64,000 bases of DNA from Phellopilus nigrolimitatus (lineage: Eukaryota > Basidiomycota > Agaricomycetes > Hymenochaetales > Hymenochaetaceae). The stretch is taken from contig JAJOHG010000004.1 of NCBI GenBank assembly GCA_021029095.1, positions 1,462,965-1,526,964 on the forward strand. The letters are read 5' to 3'. The notes under the pieces are model-generated. The model made no database searches. It saw only the letters and a program-made list of their open reading frames with translations, and was not told the origin of the DNA. Shown one piece after another: positions 53,755 to 64,000 of this stretch. Position 1 is the first letter of the stretch. Each line of letters opens with the position of its first letter. Made by a program: the position numbers and the translations under genes.

Positions 53755-56700
53755 ATGGCTTTTTTCAACCGCAAGGCAGTACGACAGGATACTACGGATA
53801 CACTCGTCAATTCTCCAACATCGCCTACCGGCTTGCTAGGCGGGTCGATCACCAAGCGTCCAGTAAAAAAACATACGAGGAGCTTCGGAAATATAATGGA
53901 GAAAATGGGATCGATGAATGAAGAAGACGGCCCTCACTCTGCATCGTCGCCGGAAGCACAGACGAAGGACATACAAAGATCTCGGCAAAGAGGCGATACA
54001 GGAATGACGCTGGTAACGAGCCCCGACGGTTATGGGGAAAAGTATGATATGGCAGGCGGCGGATACGATGCTGCGCTGGTCAAGAGCCCGACCTCGCCTG
54101 CGACAACCATGTCGACGCCCCTCAGCTCGATGTCCTCGAGCACTTCCGTCTCGCAGTCGCAAGGGTCGCTCACGTCGTCGCCGCCCACGTCACCCGAAGC
54201 GCCCCGCTTGCGGAAATTCGCGTGGCCGTTCTCGAAGAAGTCGCGAAGAGCAAGCGGCTCGACGCTCGGGGCGACGTTCGAGGCGACATTCGACTTAAAA
54301 CGGTCGAAGGCGATGCTCGTGGCACGCACGACCGCCAACATCGCGGAGGCGACCAACCTTCCATACCTTAAAGGGGTCGCCGGAATCGTGTCGCTCATTC
54401 TAGAATACGCAGACGTGAGTTTCTCAGAGCCCCTTTTGTTCTTTGCCTTCTGTCGATCCGCAGGCCCGATCGTGTTTATCAATACTTGATGATGATCTTT
54501 GAAACGGCTGGCGCTGACTGGTGCTAACGTTGACATGACGAACAGGGTGTCTCCGCGAACAAGGAGAACTGCTTTCGTATCATCAGCAACGTCATGCGGC
54601 TTCTGGACGTACTCAATAAGAAGTTCGAGGAGTTGGATGGAAAGCACTCAAAAAAGCTTGAAAGCCAGGCCAAACAACTTAAACAGTGTGTGAAGATACG
54701 TCTCTCAATGGAAACTTCTTTTTTTAATATGCATCATTTGTTTGCAGCTCGCTCGAGTTAATTCATCTCTCCATGAAAGCTCTTTCGGATCGAAAGCGTG
54801 GCTATTTCTCCAAGTTCACGCAACAAGAAGAGGACAAAGTAATCATACAGAAATGCGAAAAGGAATTGGACGCCGCTTTCAAAATATTTTCGGTTTGTTA
54901 GCCCGTCTCTGAACTCAACTCCGTCGCTTATCTTGATGTGATTAGCTTCAGACATTGTTGGAAGTTCGAACATCCCTCTTGACTTTTGAAGTCCAACTGG
55001 ACCAACTGCTTGTGAAAATGATGGAACAGCTCAAACGCCAAAACATCGAAATTCTGGAGGCGATTCGAAGCTCGAGGGGAGGTTGCACTCGACCTAAGTT
55101 GCCCGGCATGAATGACGAGGTATGTCCGCTTTCAGAAACACTTTGTTCTTTGAACTTCTCTTCTATTCTAATGACAATGGAGGCGATGCAATTGAGCTAC
55201 TATCTCACATCATGATTTGCAGCAAGAAGAACACCATTCACTTGGACTTTCAGCGGCCCAAAGGTACGTACAGCGGAGTTGTCAGTAGCACGCGCTGATT
55301 GCCTGCACCCGCTTTTCTAGAGCTAGTACATCAACAACCCAAAGTGCGTTGGATAAAGCAGTCTTGTCTTCGCCCATCTTGCCTTCTTCACCGAAGATCT
55401 TTCATGGCCGCCAGGAAGAGTTGGGGAATCTTGTCGATATTGTGACAAAAAATGCTCCTGCACGCATAGCGATCCTTGGGACTGGAGGAATGGGTATAGC
55501 TATCTTCTATTAAATGCATTGCTGCAGAGCTGAGTCTTGTCTTGTTCGACCACATAGGGAAGTCGACACTTGCACTTAAATTACTTCATCACGAAGATAT
55601 CAAGAAACAGTACGATCAGCGGCGATTCTTCATACCCTGCGACTCGGCGACGTCTGCGGAGAGCCTTATCTCCGAGATGGCAACGCATTTCGGGCTTTCC
55701 GGTAATCAAAGACACACCGACACCCACCGAGGAAGGGAAGCTGAAGTCCTGTCCTTGCTGTCCAGTGCAACCCAAGGTCTCCCTACGATCGTCGTCCTCG
55801 ATAACTTCGAGACCCCCTGGGAGCTTTATTCAGGCCGCGGAGAAGTCGAGGCCTTTCTGGGTCGTCTCGCGGATCTTGAAAATGTCGCGCTTGTCATCAC
55901 GCTTCGAGGGTCGGAGCGTCCGCGGGGTGTGGACTGGAGCCGTCCGTTTCTGCCGCCGCTACGCGAACTCAGCGCGCAGGCGGCGCGAAGCCTTTTCATG
56001 TCAATTTCAGACGCGCCGTGTCGCGACAGCTACGACGAGGGCGCGCGCGACGAGTTGGATGAGTTACTCGATCGCTGCGGCCGGCTGCCGCTCGCAGTCG
56101 AGCTGATGGCCAGGCTTGCTGAGCCGGGGTTGGAATCCGTCTCGGTCCTCATGCGACGCTGGGACAGAGCGGCGCGCGGCACGTCCATGCTTAGCCGGGG
56201 TGACCGCCGCAGCGACAGTCTAGAGGTGTCGGTCGAACTGTCGCTCAACAGTCCGCGATTGGCAGAGGAATCAGATGCCTGCGCTCTTTTGAGTATCCTC
56301 GCGCTGCTTCCTGATGGCATCGAACGAGACGAGCTCGCACTCGCCGCCGCGCATGTGCAGGATATGGATGCATGCATTGCAGTCCTTCTCAGGACCTCTT
56401 TAGCGTATCGGGTCGGTCGCGAGCGGCTCAGGGTTCTGGCACCTATCCGCGAGTATGTCGCTGCTACCCGCAAAGCCCAGCATAACCATATCCGCCAACT
56501 CGAGAAGTATCACTGGGATCAGCTCAGTCGGGAAAGAGAAGGCGTGTATGGCTATTATAAGGACGAGGACCTCAGGCGTGTGCTCTCCATGCTTGGGAAC
56601 ATCGAGAGCCTTATACAAAGAGCTTTTCTGGAGCGTCCTGTGTCACAAGAGGCTATCTGCGCGGCTGTTGATTTAGCGTACTTCTCTTTGCAGATGGCAT

Positions 56701-58049
56701 TGGGCAAGCCGCGATTCTTAGAAGACGCCCTTACATATGCGAGGCAGTCGCAGAACAGGAAGCTGGAGGCCGACTGTTTGTGTGCGATTGGCCGAGAAGC
56801 CCGTCTGTTTCGTCTTACGAAAAAGGATGTTGCGTCCAAGGACAACTTCCTTAGAGCTCTCGATATGTATAAAGAGTTAGAAAGCAAGATTGGACAAGGC
56901 GAATGCTACCGACAACTGGGACTCATGCAGTACAGTGCTCGTGATTTTGAAGAAAGCCGGAGGTCCTTCGAGAAAGCACTTGAGATACACCGCGAGGCAA
57001 GGGACCTTGACGGAGAGGTACATGCGACTTCCCTTCTATCCTGAGCACATAAATTGTCTGCTAAACCCAAAACGTAGGCAAGCACCCTGCTCTTGATTGC
57101 CAGGAGCTGCCGCGTTCTGCAGCAGACATCAGAAACGCTCAAGCATGCAAATGCTGCTCTGGGCATACTTCGCATCGAGCTTCACAATCCCGTTCTGGAA
57201 GCACGATGCTTAGAATTCCTTGGGAGTGTATATCTTTCCGTTCTCTGCGAGTACACCGTCGCAAAGGAGCTCCTTGCGGAATCGTTACGCATCTATGACA
57301 CTTTGCTCCTGCAGGATTCGTCGCACGGGATGGACGCCATAGTGTCCAGTGGCGAACTTGCGCTAATTTGTTCTAGATACGAAGAGGCAAAGGATGCTTT
57401 CAAAAGAGCTGTGTCGAATTATGGCAAATTGCAAAGACGAGACCGGGAGGCGTACGCCCTTGTGAACCTGGGACTCGCTTGTCTTGGACTGGGTGACGTC
57501 GAGGAAGCGTCTAGACACGTCATCGCTGGTCTGGCAATCTGGCAAGACATTGGAAATAGTTGGGGAATTGGGATCAGTAAGCGCGCTCTCGGAGACGTCG
57601 CGATGAAAGATGGTGCACACGCGCGTGCTGAAGAAAGGTACACTGAAGCGTTGGCTGCTTTCAATGGTGATTCGGCGCACTGGAAATTCGAACAGGCCGA
57701 GTGCCTCCTCAAGCTCGGAATTCTGTTCGTGCGTACAGACCAAAGAGCAAAGGCATCAGAGAATCTCTCGAACGCGCTACTGCTCTACCGAGAGGCTGCG
57801 TGCCCTCGGGGTGATGCTGACTGCCTTCGGTATATTGGTGAATTGGATCTGGCGGGCGGGGATGACGACTCGAGGAAAAGAGCACTGTCGAGTCTCATTC
57901 CTGCGCTCGACGGATTCAACGCGATGGGGCTGCATAGGGAGATGCAAGAATGTGCATCGCTCATTGCGGATGCATATCGCGCACTTGGAAACGAAAAGCA
58001 GTCGAGGAAGTTCCGAAAACAAGGCCTTCAGCAATTGCAAATCGGGTAG
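53755..58049 (+). CDS. NOD-like receptor: helical (MLKL/HeLo-like) domain, NB-ARC, TPR repeats
   Basis: A STAND-class NTPase of about 1260 residues in eight exons. After a Ser/Pro-rich N-terminus (about 180 residues) an all-helical region of about 150 residues follows (GVAGIVSLILEYADGVSANK ... HSKKLESQ ... LSMKALSDRKRGYFSKF ... TLLEVRTSLLTFEVQL), resembling the MLKL/HeLo-type four-helix bundle found at the front of basidiomycete receptors. The NB-ARC domain has FHGRQEELGNLV, P-loop LGTGGMGKSTLALKLL (an intron falls inside the P-loop), Walker B TIVVLDNFETPWE, ITLRGSERPRGV and the GxP-type CGRLPLAVELMA. Then a winged-helix-like part and at least eight TPR-type repeats (for example YRQLGLMQYSARDFEESRRS, YALVNLGLACLGLGDVEEAS). 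All motifs needed for ATP switching are present. TPRs are thought to sense a ligand and the N-terminal bundle to signal. Intact. Confidence 0.87.
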
Positions 58050-58225
58050 TTCTCTGCGTAGCCCTTCCTCATCGCATTCCACCCATCTCTTTCGTATTTT
58101 CGCACTTCTTGCCTCTTGTTTTTTGAGCAGAATTATTTCGAAGTTGTGTTACAAAGCACGATGTACAGTATGACGTCCGTGATAAAAGTTACAAAGCATT
58201 GATTTCTTCATCATCTCCGTGCACT

Positions 58226-58573
58226 TCAGATGGCACCCTCCTGTTCGAGTGCCTGGTCGAGCTGGCGCTCCTGCTTGTAGGCATCGTTCTTGGCGCCGCG
58301 GCCGCGGGTGCGCCCGCCAGCCGTCTCGCCTGCGGTCGCGCGCAAGTCATCAGCCTCACCTGTTTCGAAAAATCAGCGACACCGAAGAAGAGAAAGTACT
58401 GGTGTGAGGAACATACGCTTTGAAACGCGGCCGGTGGCATCGCTCTCTGCGGCTTCGCGGTCTTCACGGATGTAGTCGACGTCGGTGGGCTGTTCGTCGG
58501 CGCCGCGGGCGAGGAGCTCGGGGTCGGCGCCGGGCGCACTTGGCTTGTACTCGGCATTGTTCAGGGTGGACAT
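58226..58573 (-). CDS. Small conserved-looking acidic protein
   Basis: Two exons. The first begins MSTLNNAEYKPSAPGADPEL at 58573 and continues ELLARGADEQPTDVDYIRED to GRVSKR. The second reads GEADDLRATAGETAGGRTRG then RGAKNDAYKQERQLDQALEQ and ends EGAI. About 95 residues, charged, low in hydrophobics, likely disordered, with a short helical tail. A TATA-like GTATATAAT lies about 95 bp upstream (58665-58673). I do not know a function. The balanced splice join argues for a real gene. Confidence 0.65.
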
Positions 58574-59145
58574 GATTACGAGGCTGAGTGGCGTTTCGAG
58601 TTGTAACAGTGAAGGTGGGGGCGTGTTGCTGGGTCAATGTGGGCCGTTGGCGAGAACGGAGAGCATTATATACTCTTCCTTCATGTTATTGCATCATAAA
58701 TTACAAGCATGCCTCGCCGCGTAGCGTCACGGCGTGTCAATCATGACGAGGCCTTCGCGCGCAAGCGCAATACAGCGCGGTGGCGTAATAGATGGATACA
58801 TGATCGACGCGTCGATCAAGAAGATACTTTCGCGGCTGAGGTAACCAACAATTTGGTAGTAACACATACAACTTGTAAACATCGACGACGCGTAAATAAT
58901 CAAATAAAATACAGATATTAAGGGAGCGGAGATGTGTATATTTCCCTAAAGGATGCCGTGGAAAGCGCGTTCAGTCGTTTACTCTAGGAAACAATAGTCC
59001 GAAGAGGAATGAAGATACGCGTTCAGAGTCACAGTCAGGAAAGTCCTTGCGAGTGACATATTCACCCCGAGAAGCAGCATCATTAACAGTACAAGAAAAA
59101 GAGACAGCAGAGCAGCAGACACATTCACACTTGAGCCACCAGCTA
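58574..59145. other. Intergenic region
   Basis: About 570 bp between two minus-strand genes, with a TATA-like site for the small gene at 58665-58673. Nothing else is seen. Confidence 0.5.
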
Positions 59146-62090
59146 CTATGACCAACGCCCGCGTACACCGTACTGTCCTTGTGGACTCGCGCTGGAGAGG
59201 TTGGCGAGTTCAACAGTGTGAGAGACGTCAAGAACTGTAAGACGCCGAGCGATCGCAGACCTGCTCGAGTCGCCCACACCACTCTTCGCTCCAGATCCAG
59301 CAGGCCTCCCTCGCCTTCTTTTGATATCAGAGTTGATTGAAGGAGGTCTATCGACATCATTTGAATCGATTAAATAGTTATCGGCAGGATCCACATAGCG
59401 TTTATCCCGCTGGCTAGATGGTGACTGCTCCGCATCCGGAGCCCATGCCATCCTCTTGCCTTGCGAGTTCCCTTTCCTCACAGATGAAACATGTGCTCTT
59501 CCGCGTACCTTCTGTCGTTTCGAAGGAGCTATCGGCGTCGGCGCAACGTCATCGTCTTCCGCGAAGTCGGTAGGTGCCTTTTCGTCACCTCTCAAATGCA
59601 TATCGTTTCGTGGTCTCCGGGTAACTCTTTTCGGTAGACTTTGCGGCGTCAGTGGCAGATCGTCCACTACCTTCTGAGGAATACGGGTCGGCGCGACTGT
59701 GGCAGAGAGAACAGGTGAAGACAATGGAGTAAGAGTCGACGCGCGGGACAGAGAGAGGGAGGCAGTGTAAGAGGCAGGATAGCTGGACTGGCGATCTTCT
59801 GTCTGCACCGATTGAGAGAGACTTTGAGAAGATGTGCGTGAGTGGAAGCGTGCGCAGCAGTCGCAATTGAGGGAGATAGGATATGGACACGGGCATGGCG
59901 AGGGAGATAAAAAGCTAAGCTCTCCTTCATCATCGTATATATGTCTGAGAGAATGCTTTCTCTTCCTTCCACCCTCCTTGGGAGAAAGGGGCGGAGAGTT
60001 CAGCCGAACTCGCGACATCGATGCAGCAGTATTCGCCAACATGTCAAGTGGAGAAACAGCTTCGAGCCGCTGCTTCGAGTTAGAACTTCTTTGCTTTTCA
60101 ACGGTCGACGAGGAGCTGCTATTGCTGCTGGAAAGAGACGGGGGGACAGTAGTTGCGATCTCTGGTACTATCCGCGCTCTCATTGCATGAGGAGACTGCG
60201 ATCCAAGAGTCGTCGATGACCGGTTGCGGAAGTTTGGCGAAACGGCGACAGTCTTCGTTTTCACTGATGGAGTAACTACAGACGAGGCCACCGTCTCCTT
60301 ACTTTTTGACGTTTTGACGCTCTTAGCAAAGCTTCGCTTTGGAGGCGATGTAGGCGATGGTGGTATAGGAGAGTGGTCTGCCGAAGGATCATGGACGATT
60401 AGTGTTACGCGTCGACGTTTCGTAGGCGGGACAACTTCGATTGTCGGAGCAGATCTTTTCTTTCCCTTAGCCATTTGTTTTTTCGACATCCCCACGATTA
60501 CTTTCTCCCTTTCTGCCTTCTCCATATCCTTAGCTTCCTTATCGATTCTTTTCTTCTCCTCCCGTTCTCTTCTCTCTTCTTTTGCCCGTTCGTCCCTTTC
60601 CAACTTCTCCGTCTTCTCTTTCTCTTCGCGCTCCATCTCATCCCGGATCATCCCTGCGAAGACTTGCGCATCACCTTGTATCCATACATCAAAGACGCCG
60701 TCCCACTCACGTGTCGGCACGGGAAAGTCAAGATTGACATAGATCGTCGTAATCGGGCGCATTTCCGGCGGCGTCTCGGAGGATGACGCGACTTCATCGT
60801 CCGCCGCTGGTGAGCGACGTGGAGAGGGCGTGGGCGATACCATCGGTGTCGGCGTCTCAGCCGGGGTAGACAGTGCTGTAAGCTTCGCCAGTGCGACCTG
60901 GTGCGCCTTCTCTGCCCTGGCGGACTCTCGTGCCTTGACTGCTTTCGAAAATTCGCGCACAATGCGCTTCGTCCCAGGAACGCGGAGCGATGTTCCCACA
61001 ACGACAAGCACGTCCGCGCCGCTGCGACCCTTTCCCTTCGAGCTACCCGTAATGTCTCGGCGCACGATGGCCCCGACGTCTTCCCCATCTCGATGGTCCT
61101 CATTGTAGAGCACAACACTCGGGCGGAGCTTCCCCACTCCGCGCGGGCGCTTGCCGACGAGAGAACGCGTCGCCTCTAGTGCTTCGCACTCCGGACAATC
61201 TGGCGGGACGCCTTCAAGCAAGGAAGCCAGGTGGTCAGACAGAGGAAAGGTGTGAGTGCAAGAGACGCAGTGCATCGTTTGCAAAGTACCGTGTAAAGGA
61301 ATGCAACGAGGGGTTTCGCGTGAACTTGAAGAAGAGGCTTGTGGTAAGACGTCAATCGAGTTCTCTACAGGTGTGCTGTCAAGAGAGGCATCTCGAGTCG
61401 ATACTCCAACGGAGTTAGATCCTTCCGACAAGTTCGCGTCCTCAATGGTCTGAAAAACTGCTCCCTTCGCTTTTGACTTGCCTTTCGCGCGTCCACTGTT
61501 GTGGTCAGGCAGGCCAAATGTCATACCTGCCTTCTCCTCGAGGGCGTCAATGTTTTGTGTATACACGCGAAGAAGCTTCCCGCGGTCATCCAGCTCTCGC
61601 AAAAGGTTGTGGAATGGCGTAGGGATCGCGTCGGTTGAGATACGCGAAAGGCGTGCCATCATCTGGCAAAAGAGAGCTGTCGTGCTTTCAGCCTGGCAGA
61701 AAAGGCGTCAAGTTAGCCAGTCAGACAAAACAACAAAACTGAAATCTCACGTTGAAAACGGATGCATCAAATAGATCCTTTCCAGAGGTCAGAACTTCTC
61801 TAGGATTTTCTTTCTTTATGCTTGGAACAGACCATCGGCGGAGCGGAAGTCCGGTATGCCTGCTTGGACGGAGATGCCAGCACCTTTTACCAGTAACGTA
61901 AATTACGCGTCATCCCTAGAAATCCTGTGTAAAACCAATAGTCCTCACCACAGACCACAGCGACACGCTTTGCCTTCAAGATAGTCTTAACGACCTTCGC
62001 AGAAAATGTGGCGGGATCGTCCACGGGCGATACGAAGGCAGGCCATGAGGAACATTGGGCTGTTCGGTCGAGCGGGACGAGGAGGGTCAT
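59146..62090 (-). CDS. HST4: NAD-dependent histone deacetylase (sirtuin), Hst3/Hst4-like, with an apparent one-base frameshift
   Basis: A nuclear class-I sirtuin expected to remove acetyl from histone H3 Lys56. Start MTLLVPLDRTAQCSS at 62090. Motifs in order: VVCGAGISVQAGIPDFRSADGL (NAD site), KENPREVLTSGKDLFDASVF, YTQNIDALEEKAG (catalytic-region TQNID), PLHGTLQTMHC (catalytic His), zinc Cys pairs CVSC and CPEC, LRPSVVLYNE, VVVGTSLRVPG and IYVNLD. Between GLFQ and SIKKENP one base is missing near 61818-61826: the first frame hits TAA while the second is open, and no intron can bridge it. A long low-complexity tail rich in Lys/Glu, then Ser/Pro, follows (about 500 residues), ending GQYGVRGRWS. 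If the frameshift is real the gene is broken early. Confidence 0.85.
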
Positions 62091-63488
62091 GTCGCAGGCA
62101 GCAGCCTGAAGATGCAGCCTGATGCCCGTTGTGTCCTATTCAACGTCGCCGTAGCCGTCAGACGCTGGCGGCGTGGGCTCGTGGGGTGCTGTAACGCTGC
62201 TAATACAGCCCGGCAAACTCCGGTCTGCGACACTCAAGCCTCATGGCATCGACTTCTCAACAAGAGCAATTTTGTTATCTGCCGTAGCTTGCTTTATTCC
62301 AAAGGATTCTTGTCTTGTCATCCATGGAACTCATATGACGGCATTTTACTACCTGCAAAATTCTATCGAAATGTACCAGCTGTGCCTTCACTGGTCCGAG
62401 TCTACTGGCACTTACGTAAACTGCGGTGCCCTATTTTTTCGTTCTTCTTCCTCATTCTCCCCAAGCTCTGGACGCCAATGTCGACAAAACGAAGAAAAAA
62501 CTGCTGGTTGCACTGAAGATTATTTGATGAATCGGGAGCTTGCTCCGTGCCTGGTTGGTTCTGACATATGTATGTGCGCTCTACTGGGATTTATATTGCG
62601 CGGGATTTACGTACTTCAGTATGAATTTGCAGCAAAAATTCGAATGTGTTTTTGGTCTTACTTCGACGAGTGGCCTGCCTCACATTATGGCACTCTCCTC
62701 GTTTAACTTCCTTTATTTCCGATCGTTGTCCTAAGCACGCGTTATACTTCCATTCAGTGATGCCGTTATGGCCAAGCTTGAAGGTGGCAGGGAATGAAAT
62801 CAGCCTGCGCACGTTTCTCCCTACTAATTGCTTATATCTTCTCGCGCTTATCTTGGCGCGTTGTCGTATGGATGTATGCCTGCGCGGAAGTCGGCACGAT
62901 GGTCTCGACTCTACTTCTGCGAATTTATCTCGGGCCTTTGGATTCAAGGCGAGTATTTGTCTCGCGTGTGCCAAGTGGAGTCGTCCGTACTGTTCCTTAT
63001 TGGCAGTCCAAAACAGAGTACGTTTGCGATGAGTCAAAACACATTGTCTGCAAAGAATGAAAGAAAGCGTTTCTGGGCTTTGCCCGTTTCGCCTGTTTAA
63101 CGTTCGAGCAAAGTCACGCACAACCAGCGGACTCAGACAAGTTTCAAACACGAATATCCAGCTGCATTATGGCCAGGTTTGCTCGACTACCTGTCAAACG
63201 TTATGTTTCTAATTTGTCGATTGCGCTGATTTGCTCTTTCCCCGTGAAGCTTGCTCGTCGGTGTGCAATGGGCCGATGTGCAGTGATTAGAGATCAAAAG
63301 GGACTAGCACATCGGCATGACACGCACATTAATATTGCACGCACATTGCGCCGCGGCTCACCGTGTATCATACTCATCTACCTTATAAGAAGGGGGCCAA
63401 CAATTTCTCTTTCATCCATCAACCTCACAGGAAGAAGACATCATGAAAGACGCTCAAAAGAGTTCCTTCTTACCCTTCGACCCTATGA
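62091..63488. other. Intergenic region without a supported gene
   Basis: About 1.4 kb. Overlapping frames of 110-186 codons lie on both strands, but none has family features or splice support. Confidence 0.5.
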
Positions 63489-63997
63489 ATGCCTCCAAGC
63501 AAAAGTGCGAAGAAAATAGTACTCGACAGTGACTCATGCTACGTCGCAATTCAGAAGCCAAAAGTAAAAACCGGCATTCCTGATACAACACGCAATCGCT
63601 ATTCTTCACTGATGCTGCTGGGAAGGCAACATGCTACTACATGGATGGAGAACTTCAGATACGGCAAGTTGATACTATGTATGCAGAAACAGAAGACTCC
63701 GTGTACTTGGCGTACTTCAAGCTCTTATGCTATCAACCCAACAAGCTGGATTTGACCCAGGAAGAGAGGGATAGAACTGTCCTTTCAATCTGCCAAAGGA
63801 TCGCCGCAGACGAACGTTCCAGAAGAGGTTCCGGAAACAGGATAGATAGATTTGCCTACTCAGTCCTCGGAGAATTGCCTGGCGTGCACCTCAGTGACAT
63901 CAGTGACGCTTTGAAGTCCCTTGCTCATCTAGTGGACGCAGCGAAAGCAATGCAAAGGCACTTGTCTATTTGTAAAAGGAGACCTATGAATGCATGA
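63489..63997 (+). CDS. Short protein of unknown function
   Basis: Start MPPSKSAKKIVLDSDSCYVA at 63489. A 62-nt intron (63564-63625) with donor GTAAAA, branch-like CACTGATG and acceptor GGGAAG joins IQKPK to ATCYYMDGELQIRQ in frame. The rest has helical charge pattern (LDLTQEERDRTVLSICQRIA; LSDISDALKSLAHLVDAAKA) and ends KRRPMNA at 63997, giving about 145 residues. No family is recognised. The stop just fits the window. A different first exon is possible, for example from the Met at 63442. Confidence 0.45.
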
Positions 63998-64000
63998 TTG

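Noticed and set aside
62591..63151. 186-codon minus-strand frame
   Set aside because: Overlaps equally long plus-strand frames, no family resemblance, no promoter or splice support.
1..64000. CRISPR array, bacterial operon or phage features
   Set aside because: None present; introns and gene content are those of a fungal nucleus.

Overview
The window is nuclear DNA of a filamentous basidiomycete, most likely an Agaricomycete. Genes are dense and carry many 50-70 bp GT-AG introns. The protein set fits this group: C-5 sterol desaturase, Rae1, Atm1, Rai1, a Crz1-type factor, Sem1 and an Hst3/Hst4-type sirtuin. A chromodomain Ty3/gypsy element and an NB-TPR NOD-like receptor are also present. 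Gene models were built by eye from reading frames and splice signals. Exon boundaries were checked by frame continuity, not by transcripts.

Left part (1-21,246): a short-chain dehydrogenase cut by the window edge (-), a DUF1295 membrane reductase (+), an ERG3-like sterol desaturase (+) and RAE1 (+). Then comes a complete, very young LTR retrotransposon at 6721-12261 with identical 210-bp LTRs, a CAACT target duplication and one 1574-codon gag-pol frame. It is followed by mitochondrial ABC exporter ATM1 (+), an LRRC40-like leucine-rich-repeat protein (-) that shares a 144-bp divergent promoter with RAI1 (+), and a cysteine-rich unknown (+).

Middle part (21,247-47,130) is accessory and repeat-rich. 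It holds a C21 run and a G19 run, a long inverted repeat, and a decayed copy of an unknown gene whose intact version lies at 38157-41005. Two paralogous protein kinases lie in opposite orientation, both ending in a zinc-finger-like tail (one frameshifted before the tail). A large polyglutamine-rich CRZ1-like gene is followed by a gene-poor stretch of nearly 7 kb. Fused remnants of a CSL transcription factor and an Argonaute sit next to each other, and then a small secreted cysteine-containing protein.

Right part (47,515-64,000) is ordinary again: a BRCT protein, a Git1-like transporter (-), proteasome subunit SEM1 (-), a large NOD-like receptor (+), a small conserved protein (-), an HST3/4-like sirtuin (-) with an apparent one-base frameshift, and a short unknown gene at the right edge. 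The NOD-like receptor is the best candidate for an accessory biological system: an apparent MLKL/HeLo-type helical bundle, then an NB-ARC switch, then TPRs. It is the architecture of a fungal immune or cell-death sensor. No tRNA, rRNA or CRISPR array was found.
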